The translations under genes and the position numbers were made by a program. A DNA stretch of 64,000 nt from Burkholderia diffusa (lineage in GTDB: Bacteria; Pseudomonadota; Gammaproteobacteria; Burkholderiales; Burkholderiaceae). Position 1 is the stretch's first letter, and each line of letters starts with the position of its first letter. This document shows, one piece after another, positions 24,727-34,709 of the stretch. Where the stretch lies: assembly GCF_001718315.1 (NCBI RefSeq), contig NZ_CP013362.1, forward strand, positions 1,612,001-1,676,000, given 5' to 3'. The notes beneath the pieces were generated by a model. The model made no database searches. It was not told the DNA's origin and saw nothing but the letters and a program-made list of their open reading frames with translations.

Positions 24727-25641
24727 TCAGTCCTGCATTTCGCGGCCCGTGAGCCGCAGGAACACGTCCTCCAGATTGGCCGGACGATGCAGATAACGCA
24801 ATCCCGTGCGACCCTTGAGCCGCGCACTGAGCGGCTCGGGATCGGTCACGTAGCAGAACAGCGTCTCGCCGCTGATCTCGGTGTGCTTCGCGAACGGCGC
24901 CAGTTCGTCGCGCAGCGCGACCGGTTCGGGCCCGTAGATCTCGATCACGTCGCAGCCGATTTCCGATTCGATCAGCGCGTGCGGCGCGCCTTCGGCGATC
25001 TTTCGGCCTTCCTCGATCACGCACAGCCGGTCGCACAGGCGCTCGGCTTCTTCCATGAAGTGCGTGGTGATGAGGATCGTCTTGCCGCGCGCGAGCAGCG
25101 ATCTCAACCGCTCCCACATCAGGTGCCGCGCCTGCGGATCGAGGCCTGTCGTCGGCTCGTCGAGCACCAGCACGTCGGGATCGTTGACGAGCGCGCGAGC
25201 GAGCGTGAGGCGGCGCTTCATGCCGCCCGACAGCTCGCCGACCTTCGCATCGGCCTTGTTTTCCAGCTTCGCGAATTCGAGCAGCGGTTGCACGAGCGCG
25301 CGTGCGGCGTGTGCCGACATCCCGAAATAGCGGCTGAACACGAGCAGGTTCTCGCGGACCGTGAAGTCGGGGTCGAGATTGTCGAACTGCGGAACGACGC
25401 CGACGCGCTGGCGCGCATGCCGCGCGCGCGACGGAACCGGCTCGCCGCAGAGTGAAATGGTGCCGGCGTCGGGATACGCGAGGCCGAGCAGCATCTTCAG
25501 CGTCGTGGTCTTGCCGGCGCCGTTCGGCCCGAGCAGGCCATAGCATTCGCCGGCCTGCACGTGGAAGGACAGGTCGTTGACGACGAGCTTGTCGCCATAG
25601 CGCTTTTCGACGTTCCGGAAATCGATCGGTGCAACGGACAT
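24727..25641 (-). CDS. nodI: ABC exporter ATPase, NodI-like
   Basis: 304 aa. Walker [10 protein letters not shown] (residues 38-46), Q-loop VVPQFDNLD, signature [15 protein letters not shown], Walker [13 protein letters not shown] and H-loop [15 protein letters not shown] are all intact. The C-terminal 80 residues ([16 protein letters not shown]) match the NodI extension. The length equals that of Burkholderia NodI entries I recall. Partner of the following permease gene. Confidence 0.88.
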   Translation of the reverse strand: MSVAPIDFRNVEKRYGDKLVVNDLSFHVQAGECYGLLGPNGAGKTTTLKMLLGLAYPDAGTISLCGEPVPSRARHARQRVGVVPQFDNLDPDFTVRENLLVFSRYFGMSAHAARALVQPLLEFAKLENKADAKVGELSGGMKRRLTLARALVNDPDVLVLDEPTTGLDPQARHLMWERLRSLLARGKTILITTHFMEEAERLCDRLCVIEEGRKIAEGAPHALIESEIGCDVIEIYGPEPVALRDELAPFAKHTEISGETLFCYVTDPEPLSARLKGRTGLRYLHRPANLEDVFLRLTGREMQD

Positions 25642-25968
25642 GGGCAGGTTGTCGTTGTAAGCGGACGCAGACGCCTTTCGCGGCCGGTCGGACGGACATG
25701 CCGGCCAGCGAACGGATCGGATGAATGCGTGTCACACGGGCATGACCGAGGCGAACGCACGTCGACGGCACGAACGGGCCATTCTAGTGCATCGTCTGCG
25801 TCTGTTCAGGGCGCGCCCGCGCGGCACGGTGCATGCGTGCATGGATCGTGCACCGCATCATCGCCGACGCGCCGCGCGTGGCGAATCAGCGTTTTCCATC
25901 CCTTGCGTCCGGGATTGCGGCGCACCATGATGAGTGCATAGGGTACGTAGTCGCGATAGGGAGGTTTC
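25642..25968. other. Divergent gap between nodI and the stress protein gene
   Basis: 327 bases, no gene. It must hold the promoters of both flanking genes. A run of GTGCATG-like half sites around 25829-25860 is visible but not interpretable. Confidence 0.4.
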
Positions 25969-26466
25969 ATGGCTAGCTACAACAAGATTCTGCTGTGCTA
26001 CGACGGCACGCTCGAAGGACGCAAGGCATTGCGGTGCGGTGCCAATCTCGCGCTGGACCTGAAGGCGGAAACGCATTTGTTGTCGGTCGTCGACATGCGT
26101 TCGAGCATCGCGCAAAGCGCGGGGCTGCTGACCGACGTCGCGTGCGGCCGTTTCGAGGAAACCGCGCGCGAGATCCTGCAGGAAGGCGTGAACTGGCTGC
26201 GCGAGCGCGGCGTTCAGGCGGAAGGCCATTTCGCCTTTGGCTATCCGATCGACGAAATCGCGAATCTCGCGACGGAATTGAAGGTCGACCTCGTCGTCGT
26301 CGGCCATCGGTGCCGCAGCGGGTTGTCGAGATGGTGGATGGGGTCGGGCAACACACAGCTGCTCGACCGCGTGAACTGCAGCATTCTGGTCGCATGTTCG
26401 TCGGCGGAAGAGCAAAAGGCCGAGATCGCACGCGAACGCGAAGCGGCCACCGCGAGCGGCAAGTAA
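25969..26466 (+). CDS. Universal stress protein (UspA family)
   Basis: 165 aa; ATG 25969 behind GGGAGG. The Usp fold shows as YNKILLCYDGTLEGRKALRCGANLA and VDLVVVGHRCRSGLSRWWMGSGNTQLL. The ATP-binding pattern G-x2-G-x9-G-S is present except that the second Gly is Cys (GHRC), so nucleotide binding may be altered. A charged tail (EEQKAEIAREREA) extends beyond the usual length. Cytoplasmic stress-survival role by family. Confidence 0.88.
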   Translation: MASYNKILLCYDGTLEGRKALRCGANLALDLKAETHLLSVVDMRSSIAQSAGLLTDVACGRFEETAREILQEGVNWLRERGVQAEGHFAFGYPIDEIANLATELKVDLVVVGHRCRSGLSRWWMGSGNTQLLDRVNCSILVACSSAEEQKAEIAREREAATASGK

Positions 26467-26553
26467 CGCAAGGATCGTGCGACCGGCTGGGTCGTATCGC
26501 GATTCATGCCGGTCGCGCACGGTGCCGCTGGCATCTGCGCCGGTTGCGGCCGC

Positions 26554-27252
26554 TCAGGCGTGCAGGTCGATTGCGGACAGCTTCCACGAGAACAGGCCGG
26601 AGCGGTGGAAGATCGCCGCATACCGCGTGCCGTCCGCGCTGCGCTGGTAGGTCACGACAAATTCATCCATATTCCGGTAGCCGGCGCTCGTTTGCTGCGG
26701 ATGGCCCGCCTCGCCGGGACTGGCAGTTGTGGGGGCGGTGGCTGGCGCAGATGCGCTCGAGGCGGTGGCATTGCTGGCCGGTACGGGGGCGCTCGCCGGA
26801 TTGGCCGGCGGCGCGGCCGGTGCGTTGCCAGTCGCAGCGCCTGACGGCGGGCTCGACCATTCGGGCGGGCGTTCCCCCGGATTGCCTCGCGGGGGAATGC
26901 CGCTCATCAGCGCCGCTACCCCTTCCGGTGTCGCATAGGCATCGACCAGCGGACCGATCAATGCAGATCCGATCAGCGCGCCAATCACTGCGAACGGATT
27001 GTCCTTCTTCACTGCGTCGATTCGGCGCATCAGTTCTTCCGTGACCTGCTGCTTCAGGCTGATGCGCAGCGACGGAAAATCGACATATTCGCTGACCGCT
27101 TGCGCATCGCGCGCGTCGATTGCCGATTTCAGGCGACCGAGCGCGACGTACGGTGATGCGTATGCATAGCTGATCGCCGTCAGGACGGCGACGGCCAGCA
27201 CGACGATCAGCAAGTGCTTGAGCCGCCACGCGCGGCCCGAAGATCCAGTCAC
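26554..27252 (-). CDS. DUF2939 membrane-anchored protein
   Basis: 232 aa when started at GTG 27252, which has a well-spaced CGGAGGCATC; the longer ATG at 27342 has none. After a basic start, residues about 14-32 form one membrane helix (LLIVVLAVAVLTAISYAYA), followed by YVALGRLKSAIDARDAQAVSEYVDFPSLRISLKQQV, the DUF2939 signature. Residues about 125-185 are a low-complexity linker of Ala, Pro and Ser. The C-terminus returns to a folded MDEFVVTYQRSADG. Function unknown; likely periplasm-facing. Confidence 0.8.
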   Translation of the reverse strand: MTGSSGRAWRLKHLLIVVLAVAVLTAISYAYASPYVALGRLKSAIDARDAQAVSEYVDFPSLRISLKQQVTEELMRRIDAVKKDNPFAVIGALIGSALIGPLVDAYATPEGVAALMSGIPPRGNPGERPPEWSSPPSGAATGNAPAAPPANPASAPVPASNATASSASAPATAPTTASPGEAGHPQQTSAGYRNMDEFVVTYQRSADGTRYAAIFHRSGLFSWKLSAIDLHA

Positions 27253-27281
27253 GATGCCTCCGGTGCGGACAGGTTCCGCAC

Positions 27282-27620
27282 TCAGAGACCGCCGTGCGTG
27301 GCTGATCGTTCCTCCGCGATGCAGCGATCGATCATTCGGCACACGGCATCGATCGTCCCGACCATGATCAGGCGCGAGCGGCCGTGATAGACGCGCACGG
27401 GCGCACGGCGCGCCGGTTCCGCATGATTCAGGCCGGCGTTCAGCGACACCCGCGCGAATGCGGGAAGCGCTGACGGCAGCAGCGACGCCTGCCGTTCAAC
27501 TGCGACTTCTTGGCTCACCACGGGCGCCGCGGCGGACAGCGGTGCGCAGGGCGTGCGGCCGCGCAGGTGACGCAGGCGGCCGAATTGACGGAAAGGCAGC
27601 AGACGGGAAAGGCGTTCCAT
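27282..27620 (-). CDS. Uncharacterised gene directly downstream of lexA
   Basis: 112 aa, not recognised. Basic N-terminus (MERLSRLLPFRQFGRLRHLRG), no membrane segment, and a conserved-looking C-terminal VRVYHGRSRLIMVGTIDAVCRMIDRCIAEE. It lies 26 bases after lexA on the same strand with no terminator between, so it should be induced with lexA during SOS. Small genes next to lexA in other bacteria often encode cell-division inhibitors (for example yneA or sidA types), but this one lacks their membrane helix, so no function is assigned. Confidence 0.65.
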   Translation of the reverse strand: MERLSRLLPFRQFGRLRHLRGRTPCAPLSAAAPVVSQEVAVERQASLLPSALPAFARVSLNAGLNHAEPARRAPVRVYHGRSRLIMVGTIDAVCRMIDRCIAEERSATHGGL

Positions 27621-27646
27621 GATGTTCTCCTCAGAGAGACCGATTG

Positions 27647-28294
27647 TCAGAGTTCGCCCGAGCGGATCAGCCCGACGGCGATGCCTTCCAGCGCGAATTC
27701 CGCGCTGCCGGCCTTGACGAAGATGTTTTCGTAATCCGGGTTCTCCGCGATCAGCTCGAGACCGCCGGGCCGGCGCTTCAGGCGCTTGACCGTGACGTCG
27801 TCGCCGAGGCGCGCGACGATGATCTGGCCGTCCTTCGCTTCCGTGCGCTTCTGCACGGCGAGGAGGTCGCCGTCAAGAATGCCGGCGTCGCGCATCGACA
27901 GGCCGCGCACTTTCAGCAGGTAATCGGGCTTGCTGGTGAACAGCGCGGGATCGCACGCGTAGTGCTGCGAGATGTGCTCCTGCGCGAGGATCGGGCTACC
28001 GGCCGCCACGCGGCCGACGAGCGGCAGCGACAGTTGCATCAGGCCGGCGTGCGGCAACGTGAACTGATGCGGGGCGTCGTCGATGCCGAGCAGGCGGATG
28101 CCGCGCGACGCGCCGGCGGCCAGTTCGATCACACCCTTGCGCGCCAGTGCACGGAGATGTTCCTCGGCCGCGTTCGGCGAGCTGAAACCCAGCTCTGCCG
28201 CAATCTCGGCGCGCGTGGGCGGGAAACCGGAGCGCTCGATCGCGCGGCGGATCAAATCGAACACTTGCTGCTGACGGGCAGTGAGTTTGGTCAT
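27647..28294 (-). CDS. lexA: SOS repressor LexA
   Basis: 215 aa from ATG 28294. The N-terminal winged helix reads [35 protein letters not shown]. The Ala98-Gly99 cleavage site (RVAAGSP), nucleophile Ser133 (VRGLSMRD) and base Lys170 (VTVKRLK) are all present, so RecA-stimulated self-cleavage should work. It represses the SOS regulon, including itself through two boxes just upstream. Confidence 0.97.
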   Translation of the reverse strand: MTKLTARQQQVFDLIRRAIERSGFPPTRAEIAAELGFSSPNAAEEHLRALARKGVIELAAGASRGIRLLGIDDAPHQFTLPHAGLMQLSLPLVGRVAAGSPILAQEHISQHYACDPALFTSKPDYLLKVRGLSMRDAGILDGDLLAVQKRTEAKDGQIIVARLGDDVTVKRLKRRPGGLELIAENPDYENIFVKAGSAEFALEGIAVGLIRSGEL

Positions 28295-28301
28295 GGCTGA
28301 A

Positions 28302-28337
28302 CTGTATGGATAGACAGTGAGCTGTATTTTTATACAG
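28302..28337 (-). promoter_or_regulatory. Tandem LexA boxes upstream of lexA
   Basis: Two sites of the CTGT-N8-ACAG type lie 8 and 28 bases before the lexA start: CTGTATGGATAGACAG (28302-28317) and CTGTATTTTTATACAG (28322-28337), 20 bases apart, two helical turns. They indicate tight autorepression and probably cooperative binding. Confidence 0.92.
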
Positions 28338-28558
28338 TACTTCGCGAATTTCAAGTGTTACTTGAGGTTCGACGCGATCGCATCGGTTCCGATGCGATTT
28401 TGCGACGCCCGGACGCCGGATCGTCCGCCGCAACCGTCCGTCCCGTCTGCGTTAGCACTTTTGAGTATTAAAAAATGAAGAACGATTATTTTTAATCATG
28501 TAACCCGTTCGTTAGACTGGCCCGACATCGCAATACCGACAACACTGGAGAACCAAGG

Positions 28559-29596
28559 ATGGTGAAGCGCAACACGGGGCTGGTGGGCGGAGTGGGCCGC
28601 CTGATCGCAACACTGGCGCTGGGCGCGGCGGCGGCGCTCGGCGTCGCGACGCATGCCCAGGCCGATACGACGTTCCTGAACGTGTCCTACGATCCGACGC
28701 GCGAGTTGTACCAGGACTTCAACCAGGCGTTTGGCAAGGAGTGGAAGGCGAAGACGGGCGAGACGGTCAACTTCAAGCAATCGCACGGCGGCTCGGGCGC
28801 GCAGGCGCGCTCAGTGCTCGACGGCTTGCAGGCCGACGTCGTGACGCTCGCGCTCGCCTACGACATCGACGCGCTCGCCAACAAGGGGCTGGTCAACAAG
28901 GACTGGCAGAAGCGCCTGCCGGACAATGCATCGCCGTACACGTCGACGATCGTGTTCCTCGTGCGCAAGGGCAACCCGAAAGGGATCAAGGACTGGGACG
29001 ACCTGACCAGGCCGGGCATCTCGATCGTCACGCCGAACCCGAAGACGTCGGGCGGCGCGCGCTGGAACTACCTGGCCGCATGGGCATACGCCGTCCACAA
29101 GCCGGGCGGCAGCGAGCAGAGCGCGAAGGAATTCGTGACGAAGCTCTACAAGAACGCGGGCGTGCTCGACTCGGGCGCGCGCGGTGCGACGACAAGCTTC
29201 GTGCAGCGCGGGATCGGCGACGTGCTGATCGCGTGGGAAAACGAGGCATTCCTGTCGATCAAGGAATTCGGCACCGACAAGTTCGAGATCGTCGTGCCGT
29301 CGGTGAGCATCCTGGCCGAACCGCCCGTTGCGGTGGTCGACAAGGTGGTGGACAAGAAGGGCACGCGCAAGCTGGCCGAGGCCTACCTGAATTTCCTGTA
29401 CAGCCCGCAGGGCCAGGAAATCGCGGCGCGCAACTACTACCGCCCGCGGTCGAAGAACGTGCCCGCGGAGCTGACGAAGCAGTTCCCGAAGCTGAAGCTG
29501 TACACGGTCGACGACACGTTCGGCGGCTGGACGAATGCGCAGAAGACGCATTTTGCGGACGGCGGAGTGTTCGACTCGATCTACAAGCCGCAATAA
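28559..29596 (+). CDS. sbp: Sulfate-binding periplasmic protein
   Basis: 345 aa. A signal peptide ends at THAQA-D (residue 35). The mature protein starts [22 protein letters not shown] and holds the sulfate-binding blocks [30 protein letters not shown] and [19 protein letters not shown]. It feeds the CysTWA importer encoded next. The 200-base region before it is AT-rich (TATTAAAAAATG, TTTTTAATCATG) as in CysB-dependent promoters, so sulfur-limitation control is likely. Confidence 0.95.
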   Translation: MVKRNTGLVGGVGRLIATLALGAAAALGVATHAQADTTFLNVSYDPTRELYQDFNQAFGKEWKAKTGETVNFKQSHGGSGAQARSVLDGLQADVVTLALAYDIDALANKGLVNKDWQKRLPDNASPYTSTIVFLVRKGNPKGIKDWDDLTRPGISIVTPNPKTSGGARWNYLAAWAYAVHKPGGSEQSAKEFVTKLYKNAGVLDSGARGATTSFVQRGIGDVLIAWENEAFLSIKEFGTDKFEIVVPSVSILAEPPVAVVDKVVDKKGTRKLAEAYLNFLYSPQGQEIAARNYYRPRSKNVPAELTKQFPKLKLYTVDDTFGGWTNAQKTHFADGGVFDSIYKPQ

Positions 29597-29730
29597 CGCC
29601 ACGCAGCAAGCCATAACGACAGCGGCGCGCCACGAGAGCGCGCCGCATCCCCGACCGCCCGCCGGCGCGATTCCCCGCGTCGGCGTTTGCGTCGGGCCCA
29701 TGAGCAGCAACGACCCAGCAAGAGCATCCG

Positions 29731-30624
29731 ATGACGACGTACACCTTTCGCAAGCCGAGCGCGCTGCCCGGTTTCGGCGTGACGCTCGGCATCACGGTGG
29801 CCTATTTGAGCCTCGTGGTGCTGATTCCGCTCGCCGCCACGTTCCTGAAGACCGCGACGCTGTCGTGGGACCAGTTCGTTACCGCCGTCACGTCGCCGCG
29901 CGTGCTCGCATCGTACCGGCTGACGTTCTCCGCCGCGCTCGGCGGTGCATTGATCAACGCCGTGTTCGGCTTTCTCGTCGCGTGGGTGCTGGTGCGCTAC
30001 ACGTTCCCGTTCAAGCGCCTCGTCGACGCGATCGTCGACCTGCCGTTCGCGCTGCCGACGTCCGTCGCCGGCATCTCGCTTGCCGCGGTCTATGCGACCA
30101 ACGGCTGGGTGGGTCAGTATCTCGCGCCGTTCGGCATCAAGATCGCGTTCACGCCGGTCGGCGTGCTGGTGGCGCTGACCTTCATCGGGTTGCCGTTCGT
30201 CGTGCGAACCGTTCAGCCGGTGCTCGAGGATTTCGAGCGCGAGCAGGAAGAGGCCGCCGCATGCCTCGGCGCATCGCGCTGGCTGACGTTCCGCCGCGTC
30301 GTGCTGCCGGCCGTGCTGCCGGCGCTGCTCACAGGGTTCGCGCTGGCATTCGCGCGCGCGCTCGGTGAATACGGGTCGGTCATCTTCATCGCCGGCAACG
30401 TGCCGATGAAATCCGAGATCACGTCGCTGCTGATCATCACGAAGCTCGAGCAGTACGACTATGCGGGCGCGACCGCGCTGGCGGTCGTGATGCTGGTCGT
30501 GTCGTTCCTGATGCTGCTGTTGATCAACACGCTGCAGTGGTATCTGCAGCGCCGCACGAGCAAGGGCGCGAGCGGCCCCGCGCCGGCGACCGGCATCGTT
30601 GCCGCAGCAGGAGGCCAGCAATGA
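29731..30624 (+). CDS. cysT: Sulfate ABC transporter permease CysT
   Basis: 297 aa, six membrane segments. The inner-membrane EAA loop is [29 protein letters not shown] (positions about 171-199), the contact to CysA. The start [20 protein letters not shown] fits CysT/CysU proteins. It overlaps cysW by four bases (ATGA), so translation is coupled and the subunits are made in equal amounts. Confidence 0.95.
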   Translation: MTTYTFRKPSALPGFGVTLGITVAYLSLVVLIPLAATFLKTATLSWDQFVTAVTSPRVLASYRLTFSAALGGALINAVFGFLVAWVLVRYTFPFKRLVDAIVDLPFALPTSVAGISLAAVYATNGWVGQYLAPFGIKIAFTPVGVLVALTFIGLPFVVRTVQPVLEDFEREQEEAAACLGASRWLTFRRVVLPAVLPALLTGFALAFARALGEYGSVIFIAGNVPMKSEITSLLIITKLEQYDYAGATALAVVMLVVSFLMLLLINTLQWYLQRRTSKGASGPAPATGIVAAAGGQQ

Positions 30625-31568
30625 CCCGGAAGTCCAGCGCCGTGCTGAACGGTCCCTCCGCCGCTCCCGTGCGCGCCGCGAAGCGGCTCGACCCCGTCAG
30701 CGAGCCGCGCGCCGTGCGCTGGCTGCTGATTGGCGTCGCGCTGGCGTTCCTGGCGTTCTTCCTCGTCGTGCCGCTCGCCGCGGTGTTCTTCGAGGCGCTG
30801 CGCAAGGGCGTCGGCTTCTATCTCGAATCGCTCGCCGATCCCGACGCATGGTCGGCGATCAAGCTGACGCTGACCGTCGCCGTGATCGCGGTGCCGCTGA
30901 ACCTCGTGTTCGGCGTGTGCGCATCGTGGGCGATCGCGAAGTTCGAATTCCGCGGCAAGGCGTTGCTGACCACGCTGATCGACCTGCCGTTCTCCGTGTC
31001 GCCGGTGATCTCGGGCCTCGTCTATGTGCTGCTGTTCGGCGCGCAAGGCTGGCTCGGCCCGTGGCTGCAGGATCACGACGTGCAGATCATCTTCGCGGTG
31101 CCGGGCATCGTGCTCGCGACGATCTTCGTCACGTTCCCGTTCGTCGCGCGCGAGCTGATTCCGCTGATGCAGGCGCAGGGCACCGACGAGGAAGAGGCCG
31201 CGCGCGTGCTCGGTGCATCGGGCTGGCAGATCTTCCGGCGTGTGACGCTGCCGAACGTGAAGTGGGGCCTGCTGTACGGCGTGATCCTGTGCAATGCACG
31301 CGCGATGGGCGAGTTCGGCGCGGTGTCGGTCGTGTCCGGCCACATCCGCGGCGTGACCGACACGATGCCGCTGCACGTCGAGATTCTGTACAACGAATAC
31401 AACTTCGCGGCGGCGTTTGCGGTGGCGTCGGTGCTGGCGCTGCTCGCGCTCGTCACGCTCGCGCTGAAGCTGCTCGCCGAGCGTCACCTCGCCGCCGATC
31501 TGGCCGGCGCACGCGATGACGTTCCCGCTCATGTCGGCCCCGTCGCCGCCGTTTCGTCGAAATCGTAA
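30621..31568 (+). CDS. cysW: Sulfate ABC transporter permease CysW
   Basis: 315 aa from ATG 30621 within the cysT stop. After a 30-residue cytoplasmic leader (longer than in E. coli) come the six segments, with [29 protein letters not shown] as the EAA loop. It pairs with CysT to form the channel. Confidence 0.95.
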   Translation: MTRKSSAVLNGPSAAPVRAAKRLDPVSEPRAVRWLLIGVALAFLAFFLVVPLAAVFFEALRKGVGFYLESLADPDAWSAIKLTLTVAVIAVPLNLVFGVCASWAIAKFEFRGKALLTTLIDLPFSVSPVISGLVYVLLFGAQGWLGPWLQDHDVQIIFAVPGIVLATIFVTFPFVARELIPLMQAQGTDEEEAARVLGASGWQIFRRVTLPNVKWGLLYGVILCNARAMGEFGAVSVVSGHIRGVTDTMPLHVEILYNEYNFAAAFAVASVLALLALVTLALKLLAERHLAADLAGARDDVPAHVGPVAAVSSKS

Positions 31569-31581
31569 AGAGGCAACCAGA

Positions 31582-32640
31582 ATGGGTATCACCGTCCGTC
31601 ATCTTCAGAAGCGCTTCGGCGATTTCACCGCCCTCGACAACGTGTCGCTCGACTTTCCGCCGGGCGAGCTCGTCGCGCTGCTCGGGCCGTCGGGCTGCGG
31701 CAAGACCACGCTGTTGCGCGTGATCGCGGGCCTCGAGCACGCGGACGCCGGTCAGGTCGTGCTGCAGGGGCTCGACGTCGCGTCGGTCGGCGCGCGCGAT
31801 CGCCAGGTCGGCTTCGTGTTCCAGCATTACGCGCTGTTCCGCCACATGACCGTGTTCGAGAACGTCGCGTTCGGGCTGCGCGTGAAGCCGCGTCGCGAAC
31901 GGCCGTCGGAAGCCGTGATCCGCGACAAGGTGCACGAGTTGCTGAAGCTCGTGCAGCTCGACTGGCTCGCGCAGCGCTACCCGTCCGAGCTGTCGGGCGG
32001 CCAGCGCCAGCGGATCGCGCTGGCCCGCGCGCTCGCGGTCGAGCCGAAGGTGCTGCTGCTCGACGAGCCGTTCGGCGCGCTCGACGCGAAAGTTCGCAAG
32101 GAATTGCGCGGCTGGTTGCGGCGCCTGCACGACGACCTTCACATTTCGACGATCTTCGTCACGCACGACCAGGAGGAAGCACTGGAAGTGGCCGACCGGA
32201 TCGTCGTGCTGAACCGCGGCCACGTGGAGCAGGTCGGCAGCCCGCAGGACGTCTACGATCATCCGAAAAGCGCGTTCGTCTACGAGTTTCTCGGCGCGGC
32301 GAACCGGCTGCCGGGCACGGTTGCCGGGCGCGGCTTCGTCGCCGACGGGGCGGCCGCGCCGATCGCCGTCGACGCCGATTTCGCGGGGCCCGCGAACGCG
32401 TATGTGCGGCCCCACGACCTGCAGCTGTGGCCGGCCGGCGATGGCCATCGCGACGGCATCGCGGTCGACGTGCGTCGCGTGATCCCGCTCGGCGGCTCGG
32501 TGCGCGTCGAGCTCGAGGCACGCGCGGGCGGCGCACTCGAAGCGGAACTCGATCGCGACGCGTGGCGCGCGCTCGCGTTGCAGGTCGGCGACGGCGCGAC
32601 GGCCGTGCCGCGCGCGGTGCGCGTATTTCCCGCACACTGA
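31582..32640 (+). CDS. cysA: Sulfate/thiosulfate importer ATPase CysA
   Basis: 352 aa. Walker [11 protein letters not shown]-loop VFQHYALF, signature [15 protein letters not shown], Walker [12 protein letters not shown] and [14 protein letters not shown] are intact. A C-terminal regulatory OB-like domain starts near residue 240 ([12 protein letters not shown]) and includes [12 protein letters not shown]. Thirteen bases after cysW in one operon. Confidence 0.96.
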   Translation: MGITVRHLQKRFGDFTALDNVSLDFPPGELVALLGPSGCGKTTLLRVIAGLEHADAGQVVLQGLDVASVGARDRQVGFVFQHYALFRHMTVFENVAFGLRVKPRRERPSEAVIRDKVHELLKLVQLDWLAQRYPSELSGGQRQRIALARALAVEPKVLLLDEPFGALDAKVRKELRGWLRRLHDDLHISTIFVTHDQEEALEVADRIVVLNRGHVEQVGSPQDVYDHPKSAFVYEFLGAANRLPGTVAGRGFVADGAAAPIAVDADFAGPANAYVRPHDLQLWPAGDGHRDGIAVDVRRVIPLGGSVRVELEARAGGALEAELDRDAWRALALQVGDGATAVPRAVRVFPAH

Positions 32641-32720
32641 CGCCCAAACCCGGTAACGAGAAGAGGGCGGATACCGCCCCGGATCGACATTCGAACAACG
32701 ACAGCCCAAGAGGCATACCC

Positions 32721-33647
32721 ATGAATTTTCAGCAATTGCGTTTCGTGCGCGAAGCCGTGCGCCAGAACATGAACCTGACGGAAGTCGCGAACGTGCTGTA
32801 CACGTCGCAGTCGGGCGTGTCGAAGCAGATCAAGGATCTCGAGGATGAACTGGGCGTGGACATCTTCATCCGGCGCGGCAAGCGGCTCACCGGGCTCACG
32901 GAGCCCGGCAAGGCCGTTCACCAGCTGATCGAGCGGATGCTGCTCGACGCGGAAAACCTGCGCCGGGTCGCTCGCCAGTTCGCGGACCAGGACAGCGGCC
33001 ACCTCGTCGTCGCGACGACGCACACGCAGGCGCGCTACGCGCTGCCGAAGGTGATCCGCCAGTTCACCGAGGTATTCCCGAAGGTGCATCTCGCGCTGCG
33101 GCAGGGCAGCCCGCAGCAGATCGCGCAGATGATCCTGAACGGCGAAGCCGATCTGGGCATCTCGACCGAGGCGCTCGACCGCTACCCCGACATCGTCACG
33201 TTCCCGTGCTATTCGTGGCACCACACGGTCGTCGTGCCGAAGGGGCATCCGCTCGTCGGCCGCGAGAACCTGACGCTCGACGAAATCGCCGAGTACCCGA
33301 TCATCACGTACGACCAGGATTTCACGGGCCGCTCGCACATCGACCAGGCATTCGCGCAGGCCGGCGCCGTGCCCGACGTCGTGCTGACCGCGATCGACGC
33401 GGACGTGATCAAGACCTACGTCGAACTCGGAATGGGGATTGGCGTCGTCGCGGCGATGGCCTTCGATCCGCAGCGCGACACCGGGCTCGTCGCGCTCGAC
33501 ACGCAGCACCTGTTCGAGGCGAGCACGACGCGCGTCGGCTTGCGCAAGGGCGCGTTCCTGCGCGCGTATGCGTACCGGCTGATCGAGATGTTCGCGCCGC
33601 ATCTGAACGAAACCGAAATCGCCTCGCAACTGCGCGAAGTGGCCTGA
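32721..33647 (+). CDS. cysB: CysB-type LysR regulator of sulfur assimilation
   Basis: 308 aa. The CysB start MNFQQLRFVREAVRQNMNLTEVANVLYTSQSGVSKQIKDLEDELG is diagnostic, and the effector domain has TTHTQARYALP and QGSPQQIAQMI as in CysB/Cbl, which sense N-acetylserine or sulfate. It is last in the sulfate-uptake operon, 80 bases after cysA. Burkholderia also carries SsuR, a close relative; the linkage with cysTWA favours CysB. Confidence 0.92.
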   Translation: MNFQQLRFVREAVRQNMNLTEVANVLYTSQSGVSKQIKDLEDELGVDIFIRRGKRLTGLTEPGKAVHQLIERMLLDAENLRRVARQFADQDSGHLVVATTHTQARYALPKVIRQFTEVFPKVHLALRQGSPQQIAQMILNGEADLGISTEALDRYPDIVTFPCYSWHHTVVVPKGHPLVGRENLTLDEIAEYPIITYDQDFTGRSHIDQAFAQAGAVPDVVLTAIDADVIKTYVELGMGIGVVAAMAFDPQRDTGLVALDTQHLFEASTTRVGLRKGAFLRAYAYRLIEMFAPHLNETEIASQLREVA

Positions 33648-33667
33648 CGGTTACGCGCGTCCTGCAC

Positions 33668-33712
33668 ACGCCGCGTGCGGTCCGGGCAAGAGCCCGGCGC
33701 GCGCGGCGTTTC
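33668..33712 (+). terminator. Terminator of the sulfate operon
   Basis: ACGCCGCG/CGCGGCGT encloses a second stem CCGGGC/GCCCGG and is followed by TTTCTGTT. It lies 20 bases after cysB. The remaining 300 bases up to 34026 hold no gene that I can support. Confidence 0.75.
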
Positions 33713-34026
33713 TGTTGCCGCTCTATCGACGGCGGATCGCATCGCTGCGCCGCGCCCGATCCGCATGCATCGACGATCATGGAATACGCAGGTGAAACGC
33801 TGCATTCCGTTCATCTCATGCAAGCCATGGCGCCAAAGATATGATTTAATGCGCGCGGACGCGAGAAGGCCCGGGCCGGACTTTCTTGCGCGACGCAGGA
33901 CGGAAACGGCGGATGCCCAGCCTGCCCGCAGCGGCGACCCGGCGCAAATCGGCGGCCGAATGCCCGAGGCTGGTGCTGCCGCGATCGCCGTCTGCCATTC
34001 GACGATGCGCGAAGAAGAGGTGAACA

Positions 34027-34413
34027 ATGAATCTCAAATGGTTTCTTTTTTCGTTCGAAGGCCGGATCGGTCGTATGCCGTGGTGGATTTACGCGGTGGT
34101 GTCCGGCGTGATCAGCGCGATCTTCGATGCGGGCAGCCGCGGTTCGTCGAACGACGATCTGCCGCTGTCGGTCCTGCTGGTGTTCGTCGCGATCGCCGTC
34201 GTCGCGTTCTGGTCGACACTTGCCGTCGGCGTGAAGCGGCTGCACGACATCGACAAGTCGGGGTGGTGGATGCTGCTGATGTGCGTGCCGATCGTCGGTG
34301 CGCTCGCGTTGCTCGTGATGAACGGCTTCATCGCCGGCACACCGCACGCGAACCGCTTCGGCGAGCCGCCGTCGAACGATCGCACCGAGCCCGCGCAACA
34401 GGATCGGGCCTGA
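34027..34413 (+). CDS. DUF805 inner-membrane protein
   Basis: 128 aa; ATG behind GAAGAGGTG. Typical DUF805: MNLKWFLFSFEGRIGRMPWWIYAV, about four membrane helices, the conserved loop VKRLHDIDKSGWWML and a C-terminal GTPHANRFGEPP. Family members (YhaH-like) are small inner-membrane proteins of unknown role, some phage-related. Single gene. Confidence 0.9.
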   Translation: MNLKWFLFSFEGRIGRMPWWIYAVVSGVISAIFDAGSRGSSNDDLPLSVLLVFVAIAVVAFWSTLAVGVKRLHDIDKSGWWMLLMCVPIVGALALLVMNGFIAGTPHANRFGEPPSNDRTEPAQQDRA

Positions 34414-34646
34414 CGCACGAGGTGTTGCCTTCGCGCGTCGCGACGCGCTCCGAATAAACCCTTAAATATTGATCAGACGGGTTGCGCGTCGCCCCGAAAC
34501 GGTACAGCATAGCCCTCACTCCGCCGGCGTCCCCGCCGGCGGTGGCGCGTCGACGTCAGCACGCGCCAGGCAGTCGGCCGTCTGCCTCGCTTCCATTCCG
34601 TGGTACCGACAAGCAGCATCGATGGCCAATGCCCGGGTAGTGTGGC

Positions 34647-34658
34647 GCAAACGTTTGC
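34647..34658. promoter_or_regulatory. LacI-type operator upstream of rbsB
   Basis: GCAAACGTTTGC is a perfect 12-bp palindrome with the central CG of LacI/PurR-family operators. It lies 52 bases before the rbsB start and is the likely binding site of the RbsR encoded in the same operon. Confidence 0.75.
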
Positions 34659-34709
34659 TCACATTAAAACAACAGTCCGGCCCGTAGGGCCAGTCGCCAG
34701 GAGATGTGT

